A stretch of DNA of 16,864 nucleotides from Tardiphaga sp. (GTDB lineage: Bacteria; Pseudomonadota; Alphaproteobacteria; Rhizobiales; Xanthobacteraceae), in contig JACMOT010000155.1 in the NCBI GenBank assembly GCA_014377915.1, positions 1 through 16,864 on the forward strand. The letters run 5' to 3'. Below, in pieces: positions 8,236 to 14,942 of the stretch. A program made the translations under genes and the position numbers. The notes under the pieces are model-generated. The model was not told the origin of the DNA. It ran no database searches and saw only the letters and a program-made list of their open reading frames with translations. Each line of letters begins with the position of its first letter. Within the stretch, counting starts at the first letter, position 1.

Positions 8236-8405
8236 TCGACCCCGTCGAGATATGATGTAGCGGCTGCTGCCGAAGCCATCGCGCCGTCCCCATGTGCGTC
8301 GCGCGATGGTCGATGCTTGTGTCCTGGATGCGGCGTGTTGCTTGATGTCGCGCCGCATCCGATCTCACGGCCGCGCCGGGCCGTGGCCCGAGACGGAATT
8401 TTCGG
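8236..8405. other. Intergenic region between the candidate cargo gene and the redox operon
   Basis: These 170 bases lie downstream of the 515-residue protein gene and upstream of the cytochrome b fusion gene, both on the minus strand. They hold the hairpin listed at 8366-8385. No other structure or small gene is convincing. Confidence 0.4.
8366..8385 (-). terminator. Possible terminator hairpin after the His-ended candidate cargo gene
   Basis: CACGGCC (8366-8372) and GGCCGTG (8379-8385) form a perfect 7-bp inverted repeat around a 6-base loop, 21-40 bases downstream of the stop codon at 8406. There is no T-run after it, so intrinsic termination is uncertain. Confidence 0.35.
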
Positions 8406-9953
8406 TCAGCCCCAGACGTGCTGGAAATGGTGGGCCATTTCGGCGAGATGCCCGTGACCCATATCGACGCCGGCGGCGAGGTCCGCACTGTGGGCAGCCG
8501 CGTCGGTCGTCGCCGGTGTGGCGACAGCCGGTGCCGTCGCAGCGGCAGCGGGTGTAGCCGCGGCGGCCGGTGTAGCGGCCGCAACGGCCGTGGCCGCTGT
8601 GGCGGTCGACAGCACATCCGCGGCGGTCAGGCCATCCGAGTTGTAGGTCCCGCCGGTGGATGGCGTGTTGTTGCCGCCGACATCCGCCGCATTGGCATGC
8701 ATTTCCTCGGCAGCGGCCGAAACCAGCGCCGCGTTACCGGTCTGCAATCCTTCCAGCATCTTGGTGACTTCCGCGCCGAGCGTACTGGTGTTGCCGAGCA
8801 GTTCATTGTCGAACCGCGCCTGGAAAATGCCGCCTTGCGCCGCGTCAAAATCCGTGACGGTTTTCTCGAAGCTTTGCAGGTCGGCGGTCACGGTCGCGAT
8901 CGCGGCGGCATCATGCGCACCGACGGCCTGGATCGCATGCTGACCGATCGAATTCGACTGCGCGATGAAGTCCGCCCAGAACGTCGTTTGCGCGGCGTTG
9001 TCGACATAGGCCGGCGTCGGCGCGAGCGCGTCGCCGAACGGGGTAAAGCCGTGCACGCCGCCCTGCGACGCCATATTGGCCAGGTTGGTATCGCCCTGAA
9101 CGATATCGATAATATCGAGCAGATTGTCATTGCTGGCGCGGCCGGCGTCGGGATTGATACCGGCCTGCGCCAGATAGGTTAGTTCCAGATCCAGCTGCCG
9201 CACCACGGTTTCGGCGTGGACGCCGGTGAGGCCGCCGAACAACGCCGGTTGGTTGGTCATCAGCGCCTGCATGTCACTGACCATGGTGGTGAAATCATGG
9301 GTCAGCAGATCGACATTGCCGCTGTTGACGCCGCCGAGAATGTGGCTCGCCGCGTCGTTGAAGATGGCGCCGATGTCCGCGAGATTGGCATGCGGCGCGG
9401 TCGCCGCGGTGACGCCGTCGGCGAAGGCCGTCGGTGCCGCCAGAAATCCGGTCGCGCCATTCTGCGTGGCGAGCGTGGCGAGCGCTGGATCATTGTTGAT
9501 AACCGTGAGGATATCGAGATGGCTGGTGCGCAACGCGGTTTCCGCCGCGGCAACACTGCCGAAATCACCGCCGCCATTGACCGAGGCGGTCGCGGCGGAC
9601 AGCGCGGTGGTGATATCCGCCAGCACCGTCTGGACATGGGCCAGCGTGTCGCCGGTGAACTGCCCGGCCTTCACTTCGGCAAGCAGGCCGGTCTGCACAT
9701 TGGTCAGGTCGGTGGTGTAGCGTCCGATACTGCCAAAACTCTGGCCGCCTTCCTCGACGGCATTCTGCCAAAGTCCACCCTCCATCGCGCGTGTCGCGTC
9801 ATTGAACGTCACGCCGAGGTCGGAGAACGCCGCTACGGGCGCAGCGGGTGTAGCAGGCGCCGCGGGAGCATCGGGCATGGTCGGCGCGGCGGGCGCGGCG
9901 TCGCCGCCATGGCCAGAATGTCCATTGTGATGTGCATGGTGAGAAGCAGCCAT
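8406..9953 (-). CDS. Cysteine-free, His-ended, internally repeated protein; candidate type I secretion substrate
   Basis: A 515-residue acidic protein of unrecognised family, with no cysteine, very few lysines and no signal peptide. N-terminus: His-rich (MAASHHAHHNGHSGHGG), then a Pro/Ala linker (19-42). Two related helical segments follow: FSDLGVTFNDA (43-53) matches LADIGAIFNDA (191-201), and HLDILTVINNDPALATLATQ (145-164, followed by NGATGF) matches LLDIIDIVQGDTNLANMASQ (279-298, followed by GGVHGF). A third, weaker copy may lie at 325-425. Residues 445-488 are an Ala/Thr/Pro linker, and the last 28 residues are again His-rich (MGHGHLAEMAHHFQHVWG). The ATG at 9953 has GGAG upstream, and MA-S-H-HH recurs in the small protein at 14627; the frame stays open to a TTG at 10064, which I reject as start. 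It is divergent from a type I secretion operon. Lack of Cys and of a signal peptide fits type I cargo, but RTX repeats are absent. Metal or haem binding is conceivable but unproven. Confidence 0.75.
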   Translation of the reverse strand: MAASHHAHHNGHSGHGGDAAPAAPTMPDAPAAPATPAAPVAAFSDLGVTFNDATRAMEGGLWQNAVEEGGQSFGSIGRYTTDLTNVQTGLLAEVKAGQFTGDTLAHVQTVLADITTALSAATASVNGGGDFGSVAAAETALRTSHLDILTVINNDPALATLATQNGATGFLAAPTAFADGVTAATAPHANLADIGAIFNDAASHILGGVNSGNVDLLTHDFTTMVSDMQALMTNQPALFGGLTGVHAETVVRQLDLELTYLAQAGINPDAGRASNDNLLDIIDIVQGDTNLANMASQGGVHGFTPFGDALAPTPAYVDNAAQTTFWADFIAQSNSIGQHAIQAVGAHDAAAIATVTADLQSFEKTVTDFDAAQGGIFQARFDNELLGNTSTLGAEVTKMLEGLQTGNAALVSAAAEEMHANAADVGGNNTPSTGGTYNSDGLTAADVLSTATAATAVAAATPAAAATPAAAATAPAVATPATTDAAAHSADLAAGVDMGHGHLAEMAHHFQHVWG

Positions 9954-10010
9954 TACATTTTCTCCGCTTTGAGTGGCGCGACCGACGGCGCAACTCGGCG
10001 TGCCGTCATC

Positions 10011-10056
10011 GACGTTCACAAAATCGTTGACGTTCGTGGCGTCATTCGGATCGCAC
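10011..10056 (-). repeat. Conserved leader block A, copy 1
   Basis: This 46-base block matches 14688-14733 at 40 of 46 positions without gaps. It lies 58 bases upstream of the cargo-like gene start; copy 2 lies 61 bases upstream of the small His-rich gene, in the same orientation. On the minus strand both copies could be read as a short acidic peptide (CDPNDA..VND), but the DNA may be conserved as a regulatory leader instead. Confidence 0.75.
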
Positions 10057-10119
10057 CGAGGCAAATGTGTACTTAAGCAAGGCGATCATGAACCGGATGC
10101 GTCTGTCTCGATCACGGCC

Positions 10120-10139
10120 GGTCGACATTTCCGCCGACC
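10120..10139. promoter_or_regulatory. Palindrome related to box B in the divergent control region
   Basis: GGTCGAC (10120-10126) and GCCGACC (10133-10139) form an inverted repeat with one mismatch around a 6-base spacer. Its core, GTCGACATTTC, resembles the reverse strand of box B copy 1 (GTCGACCATTTC). This suggests a second binding site for the same factor between the two divergent genes. Inference only. Confidence 0.4.
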
Positions 10140-10263
10140 TGGTTTTCAAACCGCGACGGGAGTTGAAGAAAGTTACTTAAAGCAATGGACTGTCTGATCT
10201 TTCATGCGCGAGGACCTTGGCCTCGATCGGATCGTCGCCGGTGCGCGAACGATAGGCGCTGCC

Positions 10264-10313
10264 TCACATTGCTTTCAGAACGATCACATTGTTGCCGAGA
10301 AATGGTCGACATG
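10264..10313 (+). promoter_or_regulatory. Direct TCACATTG pair and box B copy 1 in the ABC gene leader
   Basis: TCACATTG occurs at 10264-10271 and again at 10284-10291, exactly 20 bases apart (about two helical turns). The second copy opens a 30-base box (10284-10313) that matches 14943-14972 at 26 of 30 positions. In this copy the palindrome TGCCGAG-AAATG-GTCGACA is imperfect. The box ends 14 bases before the ABC gene start, a position suited to a repressor site or an RNA element. Confidence 0.5.
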
Positions 10314-10327
10314 AGACGCGAGGGTGC

Positions 10328-12178
10328 ATGTCAACGAGAAATATTGCGTTCGTGGAGACGCCAGCCCGCATGAGTATAGTTCAGAGTCATGACGGCGCCG
10401 CGCCGCGCAGCCATCACACCGCCATTGAACCTGATCCGGTTTCGCAGGGGCTTCGTGCCAGTGTGTTGCGGATGGGCGGCATCGCAGTGTTCAGCGGCGT
10501 GATCAATCTTTTGATGCTGTCTGGTTCGCTTTATATGCTGCAGGTCTATGACCGGGTCATTCCTGGCCGCAACATCGCGACGCTGATCGGCCTGTCGCTG
10601 ATGGTGCTGCTGGCCTATCTGATCCTCGGCTATTTCGATGCGCTCCGCGCGCGCATGCTCAGTCGCGTGGCGACGTTGTTCGATACCGGTCTGCAGGAAT
10701 CGATTCATCTGGCGCTGGCCACGCTGCCGCTGCGCGGCGTCAAGCCGATGCAGATGCAGCAGCCGCTGCGCGATCTCGACCAGATCCGCATGTTCATGTC
10801 GGGGATGGGGCCGACGGCCTTCCTCGACATGCCGTGGATTCCGATCTCGCTGATCGCGCTGTTCATGTTTCACCCGGCGATCGGCGCCACGGCGGTGATT
10901 GGAATGCTGTGTATCATCGCGATGACGTTGCTGACGGAACGGCTGTCGCGCGGCGCGGCAAAATCCGCCATGGAGTGCAGTGCGCAGCGGCAGGTGCTGG
11001 CGGACGTCACGCGGCTGAACGCGGAAGTAATTCGCGCGCTCGGCATGACCGGGAGGCTGACCGAACGCTGGTCGCAGGCCAATGAGCGCTACCTCGGTCA
11101 GAACATCAGCGCCACCGACGTCCACGCCAATCTGGGCGCGGCGGCCAAGGTACTCCGCCATGTGCTGCAATCGGCGATGCTCGGCATCGGCGCCTATCTG
11201 GTGGTCGCGGACCGGGCCTCGGGCGGCATCATGATCGCGTCCTCGATCATGATGGGGCGGGCGCTGGCGCCGGTCGAAGTGGCGCTCGGCACCTGGAAGC
11301 AACTGGTCGCGGCGCGACAGGGACTGGCGCGGCTGCGCGACATTCTCAAGGCGACGGCGTGCCCGGCGCCGCCGCGGGTGGTGTTGCCACGTCCCAGCCG
11401 CGACCTGGTGGCGCAGGGCGTGACCGTCACCCCGCCGGGTGCCGCAAGGCCGATCGTGTCCGACATCAGCTTTGCGCTGAAGGCCGGGATGGGACTGGCG
11501 CTGCTCGGCGCCAGTGCGTCCGGCAAGACCACACTCTCGAAGGCGCTGGTCGGCATCTGGCCGGCGCAGAGCGGGGTCGTCCGCCTCGATGGCGCGGCGA
11601 TCGATCAGTGGAATGCCGATGATCTCGGCAGCTATCTCGGCTATCTGCCACAGGATGTCGCGTTGTTTGACGGCACCGTGGCGGAAAACATCAGCCGCTT
11701 CGACGGCGCGATGTCATCCGATGCCATCCTGAAGGCGGCCAAAATCGCCGGTGTTCACGACATCATCCTGCGGCTGCCTGACGGCTATTCGACACGGATC
11801 GGCGAGGGCGGCATGTCGCTGTCGGCCGGCCAGCGGCAACGTGTCGGTCTGGCGCGCGCGGTGTATGGCGATCCTTTCCTGATCGTGCTCGACGAACCCA
11901 ATGCCAATCTCGATGCCGAAGGCGAGACGGCGTTGAACCGCGCGATCCAGTACCTGCGCCAGAGCCAATGTATCGTGATCGTCATCTCGCACCGACCCAG
12001 CGCGCTGTCGGCGCTCAACATGGCGATGGTGCTCTATGAGGGAAGAGCGATTGCGTTCGGCCCGCGCGAGGAGATTTTTGCACGCGTACGAAACACCGGA
12101 AATCCGGCAGCGGGCGCAGCCGGCGTGAAGCCCCCGACGGTGCGCACCGTTGAGCCGATGGAAGGCGTGCCGGCATGA
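10328..12178 (+). CDS. Type I secretion system ABC transporter (permease/ATPase, PrtD/LapB-like)
   Basis: A 616-residue half-transporter of the inner membrane, expected to export an unfolded protein with an HlyD-type adaptor and an outer-membrane TolC-like channel. Residues about 48-330 are the membrane domain (helices near 50-72, 85-105, 170-205, 278-312) including SLYMLQVYDRVIPGRN, which is diagnostic of PrtD-type exporters. The ATPase domain has Walker A GASASGKT (394-401), Q-loop YLPQDVALFDGTVAENI, signature LSAGQ (498-502), Walker B FLIVLDEP (517-524) and H-loop H555. There is no N-terminal C39 peptidase. The ATG at 10328 is preceded by GAGGG with short spacing; an in-frame TTG at 10289 lies inside the box B palindrome and ATG 10370 is an alternative. 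The stop overlaps the adaptor start (ATGA). Confidence 0.95.
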   Translation: MSTRNIAFVETPARMSIVQSHDGAAPRSHHTAIEPDPVSQGLRASVLRMGGIAVFSGVINLLMLSGSLYMLQVYDRVIPGRNIATLIGLSLMVLLAYLILGYFDALRARMLSRVATLFDTGLQESIHLALATLPLRGVKPMQMQQPLRDLDQIRMFMSGMGPTAFLDMPWIPISLIALFMFHPAIGATAVIGMLCIIAMTLLTERLSRGAAKSAMECSAQRQVLADVTRLNAEVIRALGMTGRLTERWSQANERYLGQNISATDVHANLGAAAKVLRHVLQSAMLGIGAYLVVADRASGGIMIASSIMMGRALAPVEVALGTWKQLVAARQGLARLRDILKATACPAPPRVVLPRPSRDLVAQGVTVTPPGAARPIVSDISFALKAGMGLALLGASASGKTTLSKALVGIWPAQSGVVRLDGAAIDQWNADDLGSYLGYLPQDVALFDGTVAENISRFDGAMSSDAILKAAKIAGVHDIILRLPDGYSTRIGEGGMSLSAGQRQRVGLARAVYGDPFLIVLDEPNANLDAEGETALNRAIQYLRQSQCIVIVISHRPSALSALNMAMVLYEGRAIAFGPREEIFARVRNTGNPAAGAAGVKPPTVRTVEPMEGVPA

Positions 12179-14268
12179 AGCGACTCGAATCAACCATCTC
12201 CCCGCGAATGCCCAATGCATATGCCGGCGAACAGCACGGCGGCGAGGCGGGCCCGCAGGGCGAGGCCTTGATCCTGGAATTGCAGCGGCTGCGTCACGCC
12301 TTCGAGCTCGAATTCGAGGACGCGCCACAGCGGGCCCCGCCGCCACGCAAGGGGCGCACCGCCGCGGCTGTTCCGAAGCAGCCGCGGGCAAAGAAGGCCG
12401 CGCCGCGAAAGATGGCTCGCGCCATCGACGTCTGGCTGCGGCACTTTGGATTCGGCCCGGCGGCGTTGTCGAGTGATCAACCCGTCCCCGGGCGGACGAC
12501 CGTCGCGCCGGGGCCTCGTGCGCGCGCGCCGGCGGCGCCGGTTCAGGCGCGCCCGCCCAAGCGGGGGGACGCTGCGCCTCGGCGGTTCGAGTCCAAGCCT
12601 CATCAGCCCAAGCCTTTTGGGCAGGAGCCTTATGGGCAGGAGCCTTACGAGCAGAGGCCTTATGAGCCAACGCCGTTCGAGCCCAGACCGTTTGATATCA
12701 CCCGCGCCATGCGATCGGCGGAGGATGACGCGCCGCCTCGGTCGCAGATCCGTGTATCGGCCGCCTCTGTACGGAGTGATCCGCCGTTAACCAGGGTTGC
12801 CGAGGCCATCGCTATTCCACCCGTTGCAACACGACCGGCTTCGGCAATGGTCGGCGCCGCGTTGGCGAGTCCGGTGCTGCCGGCGCGAGGTTCGCAGATC
12901 GGCAAGGCCGTGTCCTTTCTGTTCAAGCAACATCCGGCTGCGCTGGGAGCCGCGGGTCGGCAGGGAACATCGGCGGCGGAGATCCGGCGATCGTTCGACG
13001 GTGAACTACGCACCGGGTTGCGGGTGCTGCTGGTCGCCGGCACCGCGATCGGCGGCTGGGCCACGCTGATGCCCCTGGCTGGCGCCGTTGTGGTGCCGGG
13101 CAATCTCGTTGTCGAATCCAACGTCAAGACCGTCCAGCATCCGACCGGTGGCGTGGTCGCAGAGATTGCCGTGCGTGACGGCGCCCGGGTTCGCAGCGGC
13201 GACCTGCTGGTGCGGCTCGATCCGACGCAGGCCCGCGCCAGCCTTCAGGTCGTCGCCAAGCAGCTCGACGATTCGCGGGTGCGGATCGCGCGGCTGCTCG
13301 CCGAGCGCGGCTCGCTGCCGGCGCCGGTGCTGTCGCCGGCCCTGGAAAAGCGCTCGGCGGATGCGGATTTCCAGGTGCTGCTGGCCTCGGAGCAGGCACT
13401 GTTCAAGGCTCGCGCCAGCGCGCGCGAGAGCCAGAAGGAACTGCTGAACAGCCGGATCATGCAGCTCGGCGAAGAGGTTTCCGGCATCGACGCGCAGCTG
13501 ACCTCGAAAGTGGCGCAGCTCGATCTGATCGCGGGCGAACTCACCGGCGTGCAGGAATTGTTCGACAAGCGGCTGGTGCCGTTGACGCGGCTGACGACGT
13601 TGCAGCGCGAGCGCGCGCGTATCGAGGGCGAGCGTGGGCAATTGCTGTCGGCGGTGGCCGAGACCAAGGCCAAGATCGGCGAGGCGCAGTTGCAGATCGT
13701 GCGGGCCGATCAGGATTTCCGGACCGAAGTGATGAAGGATCTGGGGGAGGCGCAGAGCAAGGAGGCGGAGCTGTCGGAACGCGGCATTGCCGCGCGCGAC
13801 ACGCTGGACCGAATCGAGTTGCGCGCACCGACCCCGGGAGTGGTGCACCAGCTCGCCGTGCACACGGTCGGCGGGGTGATTCGTGCCGGCGACACCGTGC
13901 TGCAGATCGTGCCGGATTCCGAAAATCTGCTGGTGGAAGCCCGGCTGCAGCCCAACGATATCGATCAGGTGCGGACCGGCCAGAAGGCGTTCGTGCGGCT
14001 CTCCGCCTTCAACCAGCGGGTGACGCCGCAACTGATCGGCGAGGTGTCCTATGTGTCGGCCGATACCAGCCACGACCAGCAGACCAACGCGGCGTATTTT
14101 TCGGTGCGGGTGACGCTGCCGGAGCAAGAGCGGCGCAAGCTCGCCGGGTTGCAACTTGTCGCGGGCATGCCGGCCGAAGTGTTCATGCAGACCGGCAGCC
14201 GATCGATGATCAGCTATCTGGTCAAGCCGATCACCGATCAGCTGGCGCGCGCCTTTGTGGAGCGCTGA
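12175..14268 (+). CDS. HlyD-family type I secretion periplasmic adaptor with long N-terminal extension
   Basis: A 697-residue membrane fusion protein; PrtE/HlyD relatives are usually about 430-480 residues. The conserved part starts at about residue 278: a single membrane helix (about 282-305, RVLLVAGTAIGGWATLMPLA), GNLVVESNVKTVQHPTGGVV, the lipoyl half-motif VRDGARVRSGDLLVRLDPTQ, a long coiled coil (about 360-545), the return lipoyl strand IELRAPTPGVVHQLAVHTVG, and the beta-barrel with VGGVIRAGDTVLQIVPDSE and the YFSVRV/GMPAEVF C-terminal motif. Residues 1-278 are an extra cytoplasmic region: low-complexity, Pro/Arg-rich, with seven pentapeptide repeats (141-175). Its ATG overlaps the ABC stop codon, with GGAAGG upstream. 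It should bridge the ABC protein to a TolC-type channel encoded elsewhere. No frameshift is seen between extension and core. Confidence 0.93.
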   Translation: MKRLESTISPRMPNAYAGEQHGGEAGPQGEALILELQRLRHAFELEFEDAPQRAPPPRKGRTAAAVPKQPRAKKAAPRKMARAIDVWLRHFGFGPAALSSDQPVPGRTTVAPGPRARAPAAPVQARPPKRGDAAPRRFESKPHQPKPFGQEPYGQEPYEQRPYEPTPFEPRPFDITRAMRSAEDDAPPRSQIRVSAASVRSDPPLTRVAEAIAIPPVATRPASAMVGAALASPVLPARGSQIGKAVSFLFKQHPAALGAAGRQGTSAAEIRRSFDGELRTGLRVLLVAGTAIGGWATLMPLAGAVVVPGNLVVESNVKTVQHPTGGVVAEIAVRDGARVRSGDLLVRLDPTQARASLQVVAKQLDDSRVRIARLLAERGSLPAPVLSPALEKRSADADFQVLLASEQALFKARASARESQKELLNSRIMQLGEEVSGIDAQLTSKVAQLDLIAGELTGVQELFDKRLVPLTRLTTLQRERARIEGERGQLLSAVAETKAKIGEAQLQIVRADQDFRTEVMKDLGEAQSKEAELSERGIAARDTLDRIELRAPTPGVVHQLAVHTVGGVIRAGDTVLQIVPDSENLLVEARLQPNDIDQVRTGQKAFVRLSAFNQRVTPQLIGEVSYVSADTSHDQQTNAAYFSVRVTLPEQERRKLAGLQLVAGMPAEVFMQTGSRSMISYLVKPITDQLARAFVER
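12595..12699 (+). repeat. Seven-unit 15-bp in-frame tandem repeat in the adaptor gene
   Basis: Seven consecutive 15-base units encode KPHQP, KPFGQ, EPYGQ, EPYEQ, RPYEP, TPFEP and RPFDI (residues 141-175). The inner units are closest, for example GAGCCTTATGGGCAG (12625-12639) and GAGCCTTACGAGCAG (12640-12654). The pattern is x-P-aromatic-x-x in most units. Units drift at third positions, so the array is not newly formed, but copy number could vary between strains. Confidence 0.85.
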
Positions 14269-14285
14269 GCAGCGAATTGCTCAGC
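14264..14285 (+). terminator. Hairpin overlapping the adaptor stop codon
   Basis: GCTGAGCA (14264-14271) and TGCTCAGC (14278-14285) form a perfect 8-bp inverted repeat with a 6-base loop. The TGA stop codon at 14266-14268 lies inside the first arm. There is no T-run, so it may protect the 3' end of the mRNA or act as a weak terminator between convergent genes. Confidence 0.4.
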
Positions 14286-14384
14286 CCGGCTAGGCCCTCA
14301 AGGAAAGCTGACCGGGCGCCTTGCCGTCGGTTGCAGCTCGCGGACGTAGTCTCTCGATGCCGCGAGCGGTCATGCACCACACCG

Positions 14385-14627
14385 TCAGCGCCGCGATTTC
14401 TGGCGGCGGACTTCGTAATCATGGCCGAGCTGCGCCAGCAGATGGGCGACAAACGCGCGCTCGCTGCGCGGCGGTGCGACGTCGTCATTGTGATGATGCT
14501 CGCGCGGCGAGCTCATCCATGCCCGCAGACGCAACAGGGCGGCAAACGGCCTGGTCGGCGCGTGAGCCCGCACGGCTCCGTCGCTGCCAGGAATTGACTC
14601 GTGATGGGTGTGATAGGAGCCGGCCAT
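14385..14627 (-). CDS. Small His-rich protein with N-terminus like the candidate cargo
   Basis: An 80-residue protein starting at ATG 14627 with GAGG upstream. It begins MAGSYHTHHES, resembling MAASHHAHHNG of the 515-residue protein, and both genes have the same diverged leader upstream. A second His cluster (REHHHNDD, 43-50) is followed by a basic amphipathic C-terminal part (SERAFVAHLLAQLGHDYEVR, then RQKSRR). Codon third positions are GC-rich as in the neighbours, which favours a real gene. It is convergent with the adaptor gene, 116 bases away. It could be an accessory protein of the secretion system, a second small cargo, or a remnant of a duplicated cargo gene in which only the start is retained. 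I do not recognise the family. Confidence 0.55.
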   Translation of the reverse strand: MAGSYHTHHESIPGSDGAVRAHAPTRPFAALLRLRAWMSSPREHHHNDDVAPPRSERAFVAHLLAQLGHDYEVRRQKSRR

Positions 14628-14687
14628 GACATGTCCTCAACGATGAAACTCAGGACGCGCGGTGCGCAATAGGTGCAGGGCGTCTTC

Positions 14688-14733
14688 GACGATCACAAGG
14701 TCGTTGACGTCGATGGCGTCATTCGGATCGCAC
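14688..14733 (-). repeat. Conserved leader block A, copy 2
   Basis: This block matches 10011-10056 at 40 of 46 positions. On the minus strand it can be read as DPNDAIDVNDLVIVEDAL, but that frame meets a TGA nine bases before the ATG of the small His-rich gene, so here it is not part of that protein. Confidence 0.75.
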
Positions 14734-14942
14734 TGTGGCGAAAGCGGATTTATGCATGGCGGCGGCAGCGCGGTTGCAGCTGCCGCGCGCTGCCCGTTCC
14801 GGCGGGGCCGCCGGGTAACTTGGAATCGGGAAACCACTATAATCAAAGGTGCTGCCGCGATTTTCGCGTCGCCCGATGCCATGGCAAAAAACCGGTCAGG
14901 ATGCACGGCGGTGCGCCGCGTCGACCCGTCCCGAGCGGCGTG

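Larger units (their letters stand above)
9954..10327. other. Divergent control region of the type I secretion operon and its candidate cargo gene
   Basis: This 374-base non-coding stretch separates the minus-strand cargo-like gene from the plus-strand ABC gene. Three structures in it are listed separately: a leader block (10011-10056), a palindrome (10120-10139) and a direct-repeat/palindrome cluster (10264-10313). There is also a near repeat, TACTTAAGCAA at 10070-10080 and TACTTAAAGCAA at 10174-10185. It is unusually AT-rich for the window in places. No confident sigma-70 promoter could be assigned. Much of it has a diverged copy at 14628-14972. Confidence 0.7.

Noticed and set aside
8406..9953. 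RTX calcium-binding repeats in the candidate cargo
   Set aside because: I looked for GGxGxDxUx arrays and found none; Gly-Asp pairs are isolated.
8406..10064. TTG 10064 as the start of the candidate cargo, adding 37 residues
   Set aside because: The ATG at 9953 has a better ribosome-binding site, its N-terminal residues are echoed at 14627, and the extension would cross the duplicated leader, which is interrupted by a stop in copy 2.
12595..12699. CRISPR-like array from regularly spaced repeats
   Set aside because: The 15-bp units are contiguous, in frame and encode pentapeptides; there are no spacers.
13006..14154. Long minus-strand open frame opposite the adaptor gene
   Set aside because: The plus strand has clear HlyD-family motifs and overlaps the ABC gene by ATGA; the minus frame is Arg/His/Gln-rich with no motif.
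14688..14733. Dockerin domain in leader block A
   Set aside because: The resemblance covers less than one 22-residue half-repeat, lacks the usual Gly positions, and the copies differ at key residues.
14820..14843. Plus-strand promoter with TATAAT at 14838
   Set aside because: TTGGAA at 14820 is only 12 bases away, too close for a sigma-70 -35, and no plus-strand gene follows.
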